Part shown: positions 8,538 through 17,186 of the stretch, piece after piece
How positions within the stretch are numbered: the first letter of the stretch is position 1
How the letters are laid out: each line of letters starts with the position of its first letter
Source: Roseiflexus sp034432635
GTDB lineage: Bacteria > Chloroflexota > Chloroflexia > Chloroflexales > Roseiflexaceae
Assembly (NCBI GenBank): GCA_034432635.1
Contig: DAOUBK010000055.1
Location: forward strand, 1-64,000
DNA: 64,000 bases
Direction of reading: 5' to 3'
Translations under genes and position numbers: made by a program
The notes under the pieces: model-generated
Database searches by the model: none
What the model saw: the letters and a program-made list of their open reading frames with translations, nothing else
Told to the model about the DNA's origin: nothing

Positions 8538-10075
8538 TCACGATTGTTGGACTTGGTCCAGGCGATCCGGGCATGATCACGCGCGCAGCGTGGGAGACGA
8601 TCACTACGACGCGCGTGCTTTATCTGCGTACTGCGGTGCATCCGACGGTTGCCGCGCTGCCGGCGCACGTTGTCGTCCATGGGTTCGACGACCTGTACGA
8701 GCAGGCGGAGCGTTTCGATGAGGTGTATGAGCGGATCGTCGATGCCCTGATCGCGGGCGGCGGTGAGCCGGTGGTGTATGCTGTTCCGGGAGATCCGCTG
8801 GTAGCGGAAGCCACCTCGCGCCATCTGTTGCGCCGCGCGCGCGCGCAGGGCATCCCTGTACGCGTCCTGTCCGGGGTGAGTTTCATTGAGCCGACATGTG
8901 CGCTGCTGGGGGTTGATCCGCTCGAACACGGCTTGCAGTTGATCGATGCGCTCGATCTGGTGATCGATGATTCGTCGGTGCACAATGAAGCGCCGTCATG
9001 GGCGACGCTCCACGGGCATGCATATGAGCCGCCACTGCTGCCATTTCCGCTGACGCCCACGCGCCCGGCGCTGATCTGTCAGGTCTACAGCCGCCCGGTG
9101 GCGTCGCATGTCAAACTGTCGCTGATGGAACGCTACCCGGCTGATCATCCGGTGACGCTGGTTCGCGCTGCAGGGGTGGCAGGACAGGAGTCCGCAACTG
9201 AACTTCCATTGCATACGCTCGATCACCGCAGCGATTTCGACCATCTGACCAGCCTGTTTGTGCCGCCGCTGACACCGCTCGCCGATCGGCGCGGAGCGGA
9301 AGGGGTGGCGTTCATCATCGCCTGTCTGCTCGGTCCGAATGGATGCCCGTGGGATCGCGAGCAGACGCCGCAGTCATTGCGGTCGGCATTGCTCGAAGAG
9401 GCGCATGAAGTGCTGGAGGCGCTCGATGCCGAGGATGATGCGGCGCTGGTCGAAGAACTGGGGGATCTGTTGATCAATATTCTGATGCAGAGTGAAATGG
9501 CGCGCCAGGCGGGGCGCTTCGATGCTGGTGATGTGTTCAGCACTGTAGCCGAGAAACTGATCCGCCGTCATCCGCATGTGTTTGGTGCGCTCGATGTGGC
9601 GGCGAGCAATGAGGTGTTGCGCAACTGGGATGCGATCAAGCGCGCTGAGCTTGCTGCAAAAGGCAGGCAGCGTCACAGCTCGCTCGATGGCGTTCCGCCG
9701 TCGTTGCCCGCGCTGGCACTGGCGCAGAAGGTGATCAAAAAGGCTGCCAGCGCCGGGTTCGATGCACCCGATATCGATCACGCCTGGGAGTCGCTGGCGG
9801 AAGAACTCGATGAACTGCGCGCCAGTGCAACGGATCCGGTGCAGGCGGAGGCCGAGCTAGGCGATGCGCTGCTGGCGCTTGCCCGTTTGGGCTGGCGGCT
9901 CGGCGTCGATGCCGAAAGCGCGTTGCGTGCTGCCGTCTCCCGTTTTCGTCGTCGGTTCGCCCGTCTCGAAGCGCTGCTCGAGGGGCGCGACCTGCATACG
10001 TTGAGCGTCGCCGAGAAACTGGCGCTGTGGGATCGCGCCCGCAAAGTGTCCGATGATGCCGATGTCGTCAGGTGA
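8534..10075 (+). CDS. mazG: MazG-family nucleoside triphosphate pyrophosphohydrolase with tetrapyrrole-methylase domain (YabN-like)
   Basis: A 513-residue fusion. Residues 1-230 form a tetrapyrrole (corrin/porphyrin) methylase-like domain starting ITIVGLGPGDPGMIT, with YAVPGDPLVAE. Residues about 255-370 form a MazG domain: CPWDREQTPQSL, LLEEAHEVLEAL and EELGDLL give the EExxE/ExxD metal site. A second, weaker MazG repeat follows (about 400-490, with SLAEELDEL and AELGDALL). The arrangement matches Bacillus YabN. MazG hydrolyses canonical and aberrant NTPs to NMP and pyrophosphate. What the methylase domain acts on in this family is unclear. Start and stop overlap the flanking genes, so translation is coupled to the parvulin gene. 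Confidence 0.92.
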   Translation: MITIVGLGPGDPGMITRAAWETITTTRVLYLRTAVHPTVAALPAHVVVHGFDDLYEQAERFDEVYERIVDALIAGGGEPVVYAVPGDPLVAEATSRHLLRRARAQGIPVRVLSGVSFIEPTCALLGVDPLEHGLQLIDALDLVIDDSSVHNEAPSWATLHGHAYEPPLLPFPLTPTRPALICQVYSRPVASHVKLSLMERYPADHPVTLVRAAGVAGQESATELPLHTLDHRSDFDHLTSLFVPPLTPLADRRGAEGVAFIIACLLGPNGCPWDREQTPQSLRSALLEEAHEVLEALDAEDDAALVEELGDLLINILMQSEMARQAGRFDAGDVFSTVAEKLIRRHPHVFGALDVAASNEVLRNWDAIKRAELAAKGRQRHSSLDGVPPSLPALALAQKVIKKAASAGFDAPDIDHAWESLAEELDELRASATDPVQAEAELGDALLALARLGWRLGVDAESALRAAVSRFRRRFARLEALLEGRDLHTLSVAEKLALWDRARKVSDDADVVR

Positions 10076-10080
10076 AAGGT

Positions 10081-10308
10081 ATGTCCAGACCGCTGCTCGA
10101 CATTCGCGTTGGTGATATTGTGCAGATGCGCAAGCCGCATCCGTGCGGCGGCGATACCTGGCAGGTCGTGCGGATCGGCGCCGAGATCGGCATCCGCTGC
10201 CAGACCTGCAAGCGTAAAGTTCTGTTGTTGCGATCCGATTTTGAGCGTCGAGTCAAACGCGTTGTCGACCATGCGTCGTTGAGCAGCGATCATCCTTCCG
10301 GCGTCTGA
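10081..10308 (+). CDS. DUF951 family small protein
   Basis: A 75-residue protein of the DUF951 family. The signature is a short beta-rich domain with VGDIVQMRKPHPCGG...W and RCQTCKRKVLL, whose cysteines could bind a metal. The function is unknown; it is often encoded near translation or GTPase genes in Gram-positive bacteria. The ATG at 10081 is preceded by GAAAGG, which overlaps the mazG stop, so it is probably co-expressed with mazG. An in-frame GTG at 10072 is possible but leaves no ribosome site. Confidence 0.85.
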   Translation: MSRPLLDIRVGDIVQMRKPHPCGGDTWQVVRIGAEIGIRCQTCKRKVLLLRSDFERRVKRVVDHASLSSDHPSGV

Positions 10309-10417
10309 CAGAGGTCAAAAAGGCGACCAAGTCGTAGTGGCACAGGTTGGCGTATCGCTGTATCATGTAGTAGCGTTCTGTGGTTCAAATGTCAGCCTGG
10401 AAACGAGGCGCACCGCG

Positions 10418-11812
10418 ATGCCTGCACACTGCTCCTCTCATCAGCGTAGCGGCATGCTGGTTATGGCGCTTGCGACTGCGCTGCTCCTCCTCATTCTGTC
10501 GAAAGAAAACGTCACAGCGCAACAGAGCGGCGGTCCGCTGTATGCTGTTGAGGTCAACGGGATTGTAACGGCGCCAACAATCGATTATCTGCGGCGAGCA
10601 GTGCAGATTGCCGAAGCTTCGAGTGCCGATGCACTGATTATTTCGTACAGCAGCACCGGCGGCGTGCTGCGCGAAGTGCGCGTTTTCGCGGCTGAGATTG
10701 CGCAGGCGCGTGTGCCGGTTGTTGTGTTCGTCACCCCGCGTGGCACGCAGGCGGGTCCTGCCGGTGCACTGTTCCTCACCGCAGCCCATGTGAGTGCGCT
10801 TGCCCCCGATACCAGTTTTGGCAGTCCCTTTCCCCTGGCGCAGGTGGATGAAACCCTCAGTCAGCAGACCCGCGATCTCCTGCTCGATAATGTCAGTGCT
10901 CAAATGAGAAAGTGGAATGAGACTCGTGGGCGGAATGCTGATTGGATCGACCGCGCGGTTCGGGAAGGGGTCATTCTCAACAATCAGCAGGCGATCAGTC
11001 TCGATCCGCCGGCTGTCGATCTGGTGGCAGCCGATCAGCGTGAATTGCTGACACTGATCGAGGGCCGCACGGTGACCCTCGATGACGGTCGAACGGTTCG
11101 TATTTCGTCGCTTGGACGAACACCGATACTCATCGAACCGACTCTGTTCGAGAGTTTGCGCCTGGCGCTTGCCGACCCGACGGTTGCGTTTGCGCTCCTG
11201 GTGCTTGGATCAATGGCCATCTATCTTGAATTGAACACACCCGGCGTCGGATTGTTTGCCGGCGCCGGGTTATTGCTGCTGCTGGGCGCAGCTGCCGGAT
11301 TTCTGGTTCTTCCTATCGTATGGTGGGGTATGACGCTGGTGATCCTCGGTCTGGTATTGATCGGCGCAGAGTTCGTTGCGCCGACCCATGGCGGTTTGAT
11401 GATTACCGGTCTGGTGATGCTCGGTGTTGGCGGTGGGAATCTGATCGATGCCACGCAGGCGCCCGGTGCAGGTGTCGCCTGGTGGGCGCTCCTGATTGTG
11501 ATCGGCGGGATTGCAGCAACCGCAGCGGCAGGGCTGGCGCTGGCGCTGCGTAGTCGCAAGCATCCGGCAGCCACCGGAACCGAGGCGCTCATTGGGCGTC
11601 TGGCGCAGGTGCGGCGGCGACTGGATCCGCGTGGCATGGTGTTTGTCGAGGGAGCGCTGTGGCAGGCGATCAGCGAATCCGAACCGGTGGAAGTGGGGGA
11701 TTGGGTGCGGGTGGTTGCGGTGCATAATCTGCAACTAATTGTGCGTCCCCTCGAAAGCGAGGATCTGGCTCCTCAGGAATCGCAACCACCTTCCGGGGGA
11801 CGCGTCGTGTGA
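10418..11812 (+). CDS. NfeD-family membrane protein (ClpP-class N-domain, apparently degenerate protease)
   Basis: A 464-residue protein with a signal/anchor helix (about 13-28), a ClpP/SppA-like domain (about 38-210), four or so membrane helices (about 253-375) and a C-terminal NfeD OB-fold (about 385-445). Long NfeD proteins are membrane serine proteases that work with stomatins/slipins. The expected TPGG segment reads YSSTGG (77-82) and the nucleophile loop reads GTQAGPAG (109-116), with Pro or Gly where the catalytic Ser is expected. No Lys lies where the general base should be. The protein is therefore probably a scaffold. The ATG at 10418 directly precedes the signal helix. It is 16 bp upstream of the slipin gene. 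Confidence 0.85.
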   Translation: MPAHCSSHQRSGMLVMALATALLLLILSKENVTAQQSGGPLYAVEVNGIVTAPTIDYLRRAVQIAEASSADALIISYSSTGGVLREVRVFAAEIAQARVPVVVFVTPRGTQAGPAGALFLTAAHVSALAPDTSFGSPFPLAQVDETLSQQTRDLLLDNVSAQMRKWNETRGRNADWIDRAVREGVILNNQQAISLDPPAVDLVAADQRELLTLIEGRTVTLDDGRTVRISSLGRTPILIEPTLFESLRLALADPTVAFALLVLGSMAIYLELNTPGVGLFAGAGLLLLLGAAAGFLVLPIVWWGMTLVILGLVLIGAEFVAPTHGGLMITGLVMLGVGGGNLIDATQAPGAGVAWWALLIVIGGIAATAAAGLALALRSRKHPAATGTEALIGRLAQVRRRLDPRGMVFVEGALWQAISESEPVEVGDWVRVVAVHNLQLIVRPLESEDLAPQESQPPSGGRVV

Positions 11813-11828
11813 ATACAAGGAGTTTGTT

Positions 11829-12674
11829 ATGGGTTCCGGAGCGGTTTTGTTGTGTCTTGGCGTTCTTCTCTTCGCCATTCTCATGATCGGGTTCTCAGCC
11901 ATCAAGGTTGTGCCAGAGTATGAACGCGGGGTTGTCTTCCGGCTTGGTCGGCTGGTCGGTGCGCGTGGACCCGGTTTGTTCTTCCTCATTCCGTTCATCG
12001 AGCGCATGGTGCGTGTCGATCAACGTGTCATCACGATGGATGTGCCGCCGCAGGAAGTCATTACCCTCGACAATGTGACCATCAAAGTCAATGCAGTACT
12101 CTACTTCATGGTCGTCGACCCGGAAAAGGCGATCGTGAAGGTGATGGACTACATCCGGGCGACAATGCAGATTGCTCAAACGACGTTGCGCAGTGTCGTC
12201 GGTCAGGTCGAACTCGATGAACTGCTGGCGCGCCGTGAGGCTATCAACGAGCGTTTGCAACGTATTATCGACGAGCAGACCGAGCCGTGGGGCGTGAAGG
12301 TGACGATCGTCGAAGTGAAGGATGTCGAGTTGCCACAGGGTATGCAGCGCGCAATGGCGAAGCAGGCGGAAGCCGAGCGCGAAAAGCGTGCCAAAATCAT
12401 CCACGCCGACGGCGAACTGGCAGCGTCGCGCATGCTGGCTGAGGCAGCCACCGTGATCGCCAGTGAGCCAGTGACACTGCAACTGCGTTACCTGCAAACG
12501 TTGACCGAAATTGCGGTCGAAAAGAACAGCACTATCATTTTCCCGCTGCCGGTCGATACGATCAAGGTTTTCATGGATGGGTTGGAACGCGCTCAGCGCA
12601 ACGGGGTGGCGCCGATTGCCCGTCGTGAAGACCTGAGCGAGCAGCCCCGCGAACAGGACGGTCAGGCTGCATGA
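11829..12674 (+). CDS. SPFH/stomatin-like slipin
   Basis: A 281-residue membrane-anchored SPFH protein. One N-terminal helix (about 5-25) is followed by the slipin sequence VVPEYERGVVFRLGRLVG and GPGLFFLIPFIE, then the SPFH body with RVITMDVPPQEVITLDNV. The rest is a long Ala/Glu/Arg coiled coil (about 185-245) that oligomerises in this family. Slipins organise membrane microdomains and pair with NfeD proteins, here encoded directly upstream. The start at 11829 has AGGAG at good spacing. The 3' end overlaps the convergent TPR gene by 13 bp. Confidence 0.92.
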   Translation: MGSGAVLLCLGVLLFAILMIGFSAIKVVPEYERGVVFRLGRLVGARGPGLFFLIPFIERMVRVDQRVITMDVPPQEVITLDNVTIKVNAVLYFMVVDPEKAIVKVMDYIRATMQIAQTTLRSVVGQVELDELLARREAINERLQRIIDEQTEPWGVKVTIVEVKDVELPQGMQRAMAKQAEAEREKRAKIIHADGELAASRMLAEAATVIASEPVTLQLRYLQTLTEIAVEKNSTIIFPLPVDTIKVFMDGLERAQRNGVAPIARREDLSEQPREQDGQAA

Positions 12675-13444
12675 TCTTCACGGTGTGGACGCACCACGGC
12701 TTCGATCTCGGCGATATGACGACTCACGGCGACTCGTTGTGCGATGCTGCATCGATGCAGCATCGCACGTGCAGCGCTGAGTGACAGCGCCGCTTCTGCC
12801 ATCCGTCCTTCGTGCGCCAGATGCCGGGCAAGCGCACAGCGCAGTGATACTTCCGCTTCCGGCGTCGGGTGGCATGCCAATCCTTCGCGCAGGTGCTGCT
12901 CGATAGTTTCAGGCGAAGCGCCGGCAGCCTCCAGCGCCTGCGCCAGACAGAGGTACCCGACAGCATTCGCCGGTTCCAGCTCCAGCGCCCGGCGTGCAGC
13001 ACGTTCTGCTGCATGGACCTCTCCCCGTTCGAGGAACGCACTGCTCAACACGAGAGCGAACGCAGCGCGATCTGGCGCTAGGTCCAGGGCGCGTTGGAGC
13101 AGGACGACTGCGCTAGCGGCGTCATCGTGACCGAGTGCCACAATGCCGCGCAGAGCCAGTGCATCCGGTGACCAGGGATGCAGCACGCGCGCCACAGTCG
13201 TCAGCGCGTCGGCTGCACGCCAGCGTGCGCGCTGGATCGCCAGGCTGGCAAGATGCAGCGCAGCGTAGCGGGTCACAAAGATGAGGATCAGAAGGGATAT
13301 TGCCGCTCCGATCCAGATGGATGCAGCAATGACATTGAAGATCAGGAGCACTGCGATCAGCGCGGATTCGGGTGCGATCAGCAGTGCTCGCGCTAATCGA
13401 TGCGGTAGGGGTGCAGGACGACCGACGGTAGTGAATGGCGCCAT
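12662..13444 (-). CDS. TPR-containing membrane protein
   Basis: A 260-residue protein with two hydrophobic segments (about 20-62) and then tetratricopeptide-like helices through the rest (for example ALALRGIVALGHDD and AVVLLQRALDLAPD). TPR domains mediate protein-protein contacts; no partner can be named. The ATG at 13444 is chosen because AAAGGAG lies 8 bases before it; an upstream ATG at 13489 lacks a site. It follows the two glycosyltransferase genes in the same direction, about 70 bp after them, and converges on the slipin gene with a 13-bp overlap. Confidence 0.75.
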   Translation of the reverse strand: MAPFTTVGRPAPLPHRLARALLIAPESALIAVLLIFNVIAASIWIGAAISLLILIFVTRYAALHLASLAIQRARWRAADALTTVARVLHPWSPDALALRGIVALGHDDAASAVVLLQRALDLAPDRAAFALVLSSAFLERGEVHAAERAARRALELEPANAVGYLCLAQALEAAGASPETIEQHLREGLACHPTPEAEVSLRCALARHLAHEGRMAEAALSLSAARAMLHRCSIAQRVAVSRHIAEIEAVVRPHREDHAA

Positions 13445-13513
13445 CGGGACATGCTCCTTTATGATGATGCGGATCTCCACATTCATCATATCAGGAGCGT
13501 GTGACAGCTACCG

Positions 13514-14827
13514 TCACTTTTTCAGCGCGATATGGGCGATGTTCCCGACAATGCCGTTGAGCCTGGTGTGGGCGTGCACCGACCTGTTCGCTACGGATAT
13601 TGCTGTCGCGTAGATGCGCTCCAATCGTTCGGCTGCAGCCTCCCAGGTGTGGTGTCGCTCGACGTACTCTCTGCTGGCAGCGCCGATGGTCGCAGCACGC
13701 TGCGGATCGTCAATCAGGTTGAGGATGGCGTCTGCATACTCATACGGTTGTTCCGCTAGCAGCAGATCACGCCCCTCCACTGCGTGCAGCGCACGCGCTG
13801 CCTGCCGCGCCGCAACGACCGGGGTCGCCAGCGCCATTGCTTCGAGCACTTTGTTTTGAATGCCAACCCCGTAACGCAGCGGGGCGACTGCCACCGTCGC
13901 TCTGGCGATTGCCGGGCGCAGGTCCTCCAGGTAGCCGGTGACCGTGACGCGCCGATCGGCTGCCAGTGATCGTACCGATGGCGGCGGTGCGCTTCCGGCA
14001 ATCACCACACGTGTTTCGGGACGAGATGCCCAGACCAGGGGCATAATCTCGCGTACCAGGTGGAGTGCAGCCGCTTCGTTGGCGTGGTAGCTCATCTTGC
14101 CGCTGAATACGATGGTTGCACACTCGCGGGTGACGGGTTGGGGCGCAAAGTATTCCAGATCGACGCCGTTTGGGACAACATGGATCGATCCGGCGGTCTG
14201 GTCGGATGGGTTCGTAAACCATTCTGGTCGATCCGAAGCCCGGTGGGGGTTCAGGTGGCGCTGGAGGGTTTGCAGCGCCCAGGCGTCTTCGGGTGACGAG
14301 ACGATCACCTGCTCGAAATGGTGAGTGTAACGCGCCTCGTAGCTGCGTGTGCGCGCAAGATCGAGCAGTGCAAGCGCCCGACTCTTGAGTGAGAGGCTGC
14401 TGCGAAAGGTCCGCTCGAACAGCAGGCTGATGCTGTCTACTGAATCGAGGACGGTGGGGGTGCGCATAAGGGCGTAGCCAAGCGCCGATGCACGCAGATG
14501 TTCGATATGCGCTACATCGTATCGACCACTCCGATCGGCGGCGCGCACCGCTTCACACAGGTGATGATCGAAACTGAGCGCCGCCTGGAACGGCAGGTCG
14601 CCTGGAAGCGCCCGGAGTGCGTTCCGGATCATACGGGCTTTGCTGACGTGCACTGTAACGATTCGGGCGCACACATCACGCAGAACATTCAGGGCCGATC
14701 CATCCTCTGCGCCGGCGCCGCAGACCAGCGTAATACGATGCCCGCGACGCGCCAGCGCGCGAATGAAACCGTATGGTCGTACCCGGATGGGTGAGGGGAC
14801 GTAGGGAGAAATAAAGAGAATATGCAT
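13514..14827 (-). CDS. Glycosyltransferase family 4 protein
   Basis: A 437-residue GT-B fold glycosyltransferase. The N-terminus MHILFISPYVPSP is the typical Rossmann opening of GT4 enzymes. The C-domain carries VTVTGYLEDLRPAIARATV and the nucleotide-sugar loop NKVLEAMALATPVVAARQ, which contains the acidic residue of the EX7E motif region. It should transfer a sugar from a nucleotide donor at the cytoplasmic face, probably for exopolysaccharide or glycolipid. Donor and acceptor are not readable. It sits downstream of a second GT4 gene with a 93-bp gap that holds a heptamer repeat array. Confidence 0.85.
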   Translation of the reverse strand: MHILFISPYVPSPIRVRPYGFIRALARRGHRITLVCGAGAEDGSALNVLRDVCARIVTVHVSKARMIRNALRALPGDLPFQAALSFDHHLCEAVRAADRSGRYDVAHIEHLRASALGYALMRTPTVLDSVDSISLLFERTFRSSLSLKSRALALLDLARTRSYEARYTHHFEQVIVSSPEDAWALQTLQRHLNPHRASDRPEWFTNPSDQTAGSIHVVPNGVDLEYFAPQPVTRECATIVFSGKMSYHANEAAALHLVREIMPLVWASRPETRVVIAGSAPPPSVRSLAADRRVTVTGYLEDLRPAIARATVAVAPLRYGVGIQNKVLEAMALATPVVAARQAARALHAVEGRDLLLAEQPYEYADAILNLIDDPQRAATIGAASREYVERHHTWEAAAERLERIYATAISVANRSVHAHTRLNGIVGNIAHIALKK

Positions 14828-14881
14828 CGGTTACCTCCCCCTTGCGCGCCGACAGAATCTAACGTACACGTTTGCCCTTCC

Positions 14882-14930
14882 GTTCCCCGTTCTCAGTTCT
14901 CGGTTCTTGGTTCGCAGTTCTCAGTTCCCC
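14882..14930. repeat. Heptamer array GTTCNNN x7
   Basis: Seven consecutive 7-bp units on the plus strand: GTTCCCC, GTTCTCA, GTTCTCG, GTTCTTG, GTTCGCA, GTTCTCA, GTTCCCC. The array fills most of the gap between the two glycosyltransferase genes and runs into the last codons and stop of the upstream gene (stop at 14923-14921). The 7-bp period means it would also disrupt any reading frame. Confidence 0.85.
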
Positions 14931-16153
14931 ACCTCCGCATACTCTCGACGTGCGGCTACGCGATCATACACCGCATCCATCGCCGGGCAGACGGCGCGCC
15001 AGTCGTAGCGTTCGAGCAGACGTTGTCGCCCTGCGGTGGCGATACGTTCGCCGAGACACGGGTCTCGCAGCAGGCGCACCACCGCGTTGGCGAATGCGTC
15101 CGGAGTATCGCCAACCAGCAGATGTTCACCGGGAACCAGGTCGATCCCTTCGTAGCCGATCGTGGTGGAAACGACCGGAATGCCGCGCGCCAGCGCCTCG
15201 AGGATTTTGACCCGCATGCCGCCGCCGCTGCGCAGCGGGACGATCAGGCACGCGGATGCGGCAATGTACGGCGTTGGATCGGGTACGTACCCGGTTACTT
15301 CGATGGAAGGGTCCTGGGCAGGCAGCGCGCGCACGTCCGCTACCGGGCGCTGCCCGACGACGAAGAAGCGTGTTCCTTCAACCTGTTGCTTGATGAGCGG
15401 GTAGATGCTGCGGGCGAACCAGAGGACGCCATCTACGTTTGGCGGCCACATCATGGTCGCCAGGCTGAGAATGCCGCGCGCATTCGGTTGACGCGCAATC
15501 GGTTGTTCGCGTTCGGCATCGACTGCAATCGGGATGACCGGAATATCGCGCCTGCCGCCGGTTGCCTCCAGCAATGCCTGGCGATCCTCGTGGCTGACTG
15601 CGGTGACCGCCTCGAATTCGCGGCAGATACGCCCTTCGTAGGCGCGCAGCATGCGCCATTCACGTTCCCACAGGAGGCGTTTGAGACCGCGTTCCTGGGC
15701 TGCAACCCGGCGGAAGACCGTCCACACAGCATTGTGCTCGTCGAGGAGGCGCGGGATGGGCAGGGGTTCGGCGAACTGAGCCATGTTGAGTTGATCGGCA
15801 TGCACCAGGTCATATGGTCGCCCGGCGATCTCCGCTTCGCGCACCAGGCGCGCCAGCAAACGGTGCATGGCGGCGCTATCGTCGCGCTCGATAATCCACG
15901 AGCGCCTGCCGATCAGGCTACGCGCCATCGTCAATGCATTGCGCATGGTTGACCGTTCGAGCGGTACGGTGTGCACTTCGGCAACTATGTCGCGCAGTGC
16001 GGCTGCATTCGCTTCTTCCTGGGCATTGCGCGCGAAGCAAACGAGCGTCACCCGGTGGCGTGATGCCAGGTGTCGCAGCAGGTAGTAGGTTTTGACCTTG
16101 GGACCGCTATCCGGCGGATAGGGCACGATCTGTGTCAGCAGGAGGATGTTCAT
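14921..16153 (-). CDS. Glycosyltransferase family 4 protein
   Basis: A 410-residue GT-B glycosyltransferase with the opening MNILLLTQIVPYPPDSGPK and a C-domain with VTGYVPDPTPYIAAS, PLRSGGGMRVKILEALARG and PVVSTTIGYEGIDLVPGE. These match the family that includes PEP-CTERM/EpsH-associated sugar transferases. The role is sugar transfer for envelope or extracellular polysaccharide; specificity is unknown. The ATG at 16153 is chosen over a far-upstream ATG at 16336 because the family N-terminus begins there and GCAAGGCA precedes it. It is transcribed ahead of the next glycosyltransferase and divergent from larB. Confidence 0.85.
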   Translation of the reverse strand: MNILLLTQIVPYPPDSGPKVKTYYLLRHLASRHRVTLVCFARNAQEEANAAALRDIVAEVHTVPLERSTMRNALTMARSLIGRRSWIIERDDSAAMHRLLARLVREAEIAGRPYDLVHADQLNMAQFAEPLPIPRLLDEHNAVWTVFRRVAAQERGLKRLLWEREWRMLRAYEGRICREFEAVTAVSHEDRQALLEATGGRRDIPVIPIAVDAEREQPIARQPNARGILSLATMMWPPNVDGVLWFARSIYPLIKQQVEGTRFFVVGQRPVADVRALPAQDPSIEVTGYVPDPTPYIAASACLIVPLRSGGGMRVKILEALARGIPVVSTTIGYEGIDLVPGEHLLVGDTPDAFANAVVRLLRDPCLGERIATAGRQRLLERYDWRAVCPAMDAVYDRVAARREYAEVGN

Positions 16154-16407
16154 TGCCTTGCCCCAGTTGCTGTCTCTACTGTGCAGGGTAGCGTTGAGGG
16201 ATGAAAAGACGCTAAATGCCGGTCTCGATGCAGGTAACAGTGCGTTCATCAAGAGCCAGTGCCAATCACCGATGCCGATGTCGGCAACTCCCTTTTTTCC
16301 GTGCGTGGAAGAAGAAGGTGGGGGAATGAGAGGCAAAGGGGTGTCGGAATGCGTGTATCCAGGATCGCTCTTTGAGAGTGTCGTCGGGGGCGGAGGAAAC
16401 CATATGC

Positions 16408-16413
16408 TATACT
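16408..16413 (+). promoter_or_regulatory. Candidate -10 box for larBE
   Basis: TATACT about 30 bases upstream of the larB ATG. No convincing -35 is visible. The rest of the 289-bp gap (16154-16442) shows nothing else I can name. Confidence 0.35.
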
Positions 16414-16442
16414 GACAGGAGCATATACATCAGGAAGGACGT

Positions 16443-17186
16443 ATGACCTCCGCGCGCGAGTATCTCGATCAATTCGCCAGTCTTGATCTTGGACGCGCCG
16501 CACGCAGCGGCGTGCCAGAAGTTGTGCTTGCCGAAGGAAAAACGGCAGAACAGACGGTTGCCATTGCCCGGCGTCTCCTCGAACGGATCGGGCGTGTGCT
16601 GATCAGTCGTGTGCCGCCAGCGACGCTGACTGCATTGCAGCAGACGTTTGCCGAAACGGTCGAATGGACGGTGTACAGTGAGGGACGAACGCTAGCGTTG
16701 AGTCGACCTGGTTGCGCTCCGCCCCGAACCGGCGGACGTGTCGGGGTGCTGACTGCGGGCACGAGCGATCTGCCGGTTGCCGAAGAAGCCATCGCGCTCT
16801 GCATCGAAATGGGGTGCGAAGTTCAGTGCGCCAGTGATGTTGGCGTTGCCGGGCTGCATCGGCTCTTCGAGCCGCTGCGCGCCATGCTCAATGCTTCGGT
16901 TGATGTGATCATCGTTGCCGCGGGCATGGATGGTGCGCTCCCGTCGGTTGTGGCGGGGCTGGTGGATGTGCCGATAATCGGCTTGCCAACGTCGGTAGGG
17001 TACGGTTTCGGAGGCGGCGGCATCGGAGCGCTGACCAGCATGTTGCAGACCTGTGCGCCGGGATTGGCGGTCGTCAATATCGATAATGGCATCGGCGCCG
17101 GAGCGATTGCCGGGCGAATTGCCAATCGAGCCGCAGCAGCCCGGCGCGCGTATGACCGGCAGGCAAAGGACAGGGATCATGGATGA
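16443..17186 (+). CDS. larB: LarB, pyridinium-3,5-biscarboxylic acid mononucleotide synthase
   Basis: The 247-residue length is normal for LarB. The family is recognised by VGVLTAGTSDLPVAEEA, the related AIR carboxylase (PurE)-like core ASDVGVAGLHRL, AAGMDGALPSVVAGLVDVP and PTSVGYGFGGGGIGAL. LarB carboxylates and hydrolyses nicotinic acid adenine dinucleotide in the first step of the nickel-pincer nucleotide (NPN) cofactor of lactate racemase and related enzymes. GGAAGGAC precedes the ATG. The gene overlaps larE by 8 bp. No larC or larA is in the window. Confidence 0.93.
   Translation: MTSAREYLDQFASLDLGRAARSGVPEVVLAEGKTAEQTVAIARRLLERIGRVLISRVPPATLTALQQTFAETVEWTVYSEGRTLALSRPGCAPPRTGGRVGVLTAGTSDLPVAEEAIALCIEMGCEVQCASDVGVAGLHRLFEPLRAMLNASVDVIIVAAGMDGALPSVVAGLVDVPIIGLPTSVGYGFGGGGIGALTSMLQTCAPGLAVVNIDNGIGAGAIAGRIANRAAAARRAYDRQAKDRDHG

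Noticed and set aside
10337..10417. Longer N-terminus for the NfeD protein
   Set aside because: The upstream residues are not membrane or family sequence; the signal helix follows the Met at 10418.
14822..15952. A 376-residue plus-strand frame antisense to a GT4 gene
   Set aside because: Arg/Gln/Asp-rich composition and SQFSVLGSQFSV from the heptamer array show it is a shadow of the GT gene.
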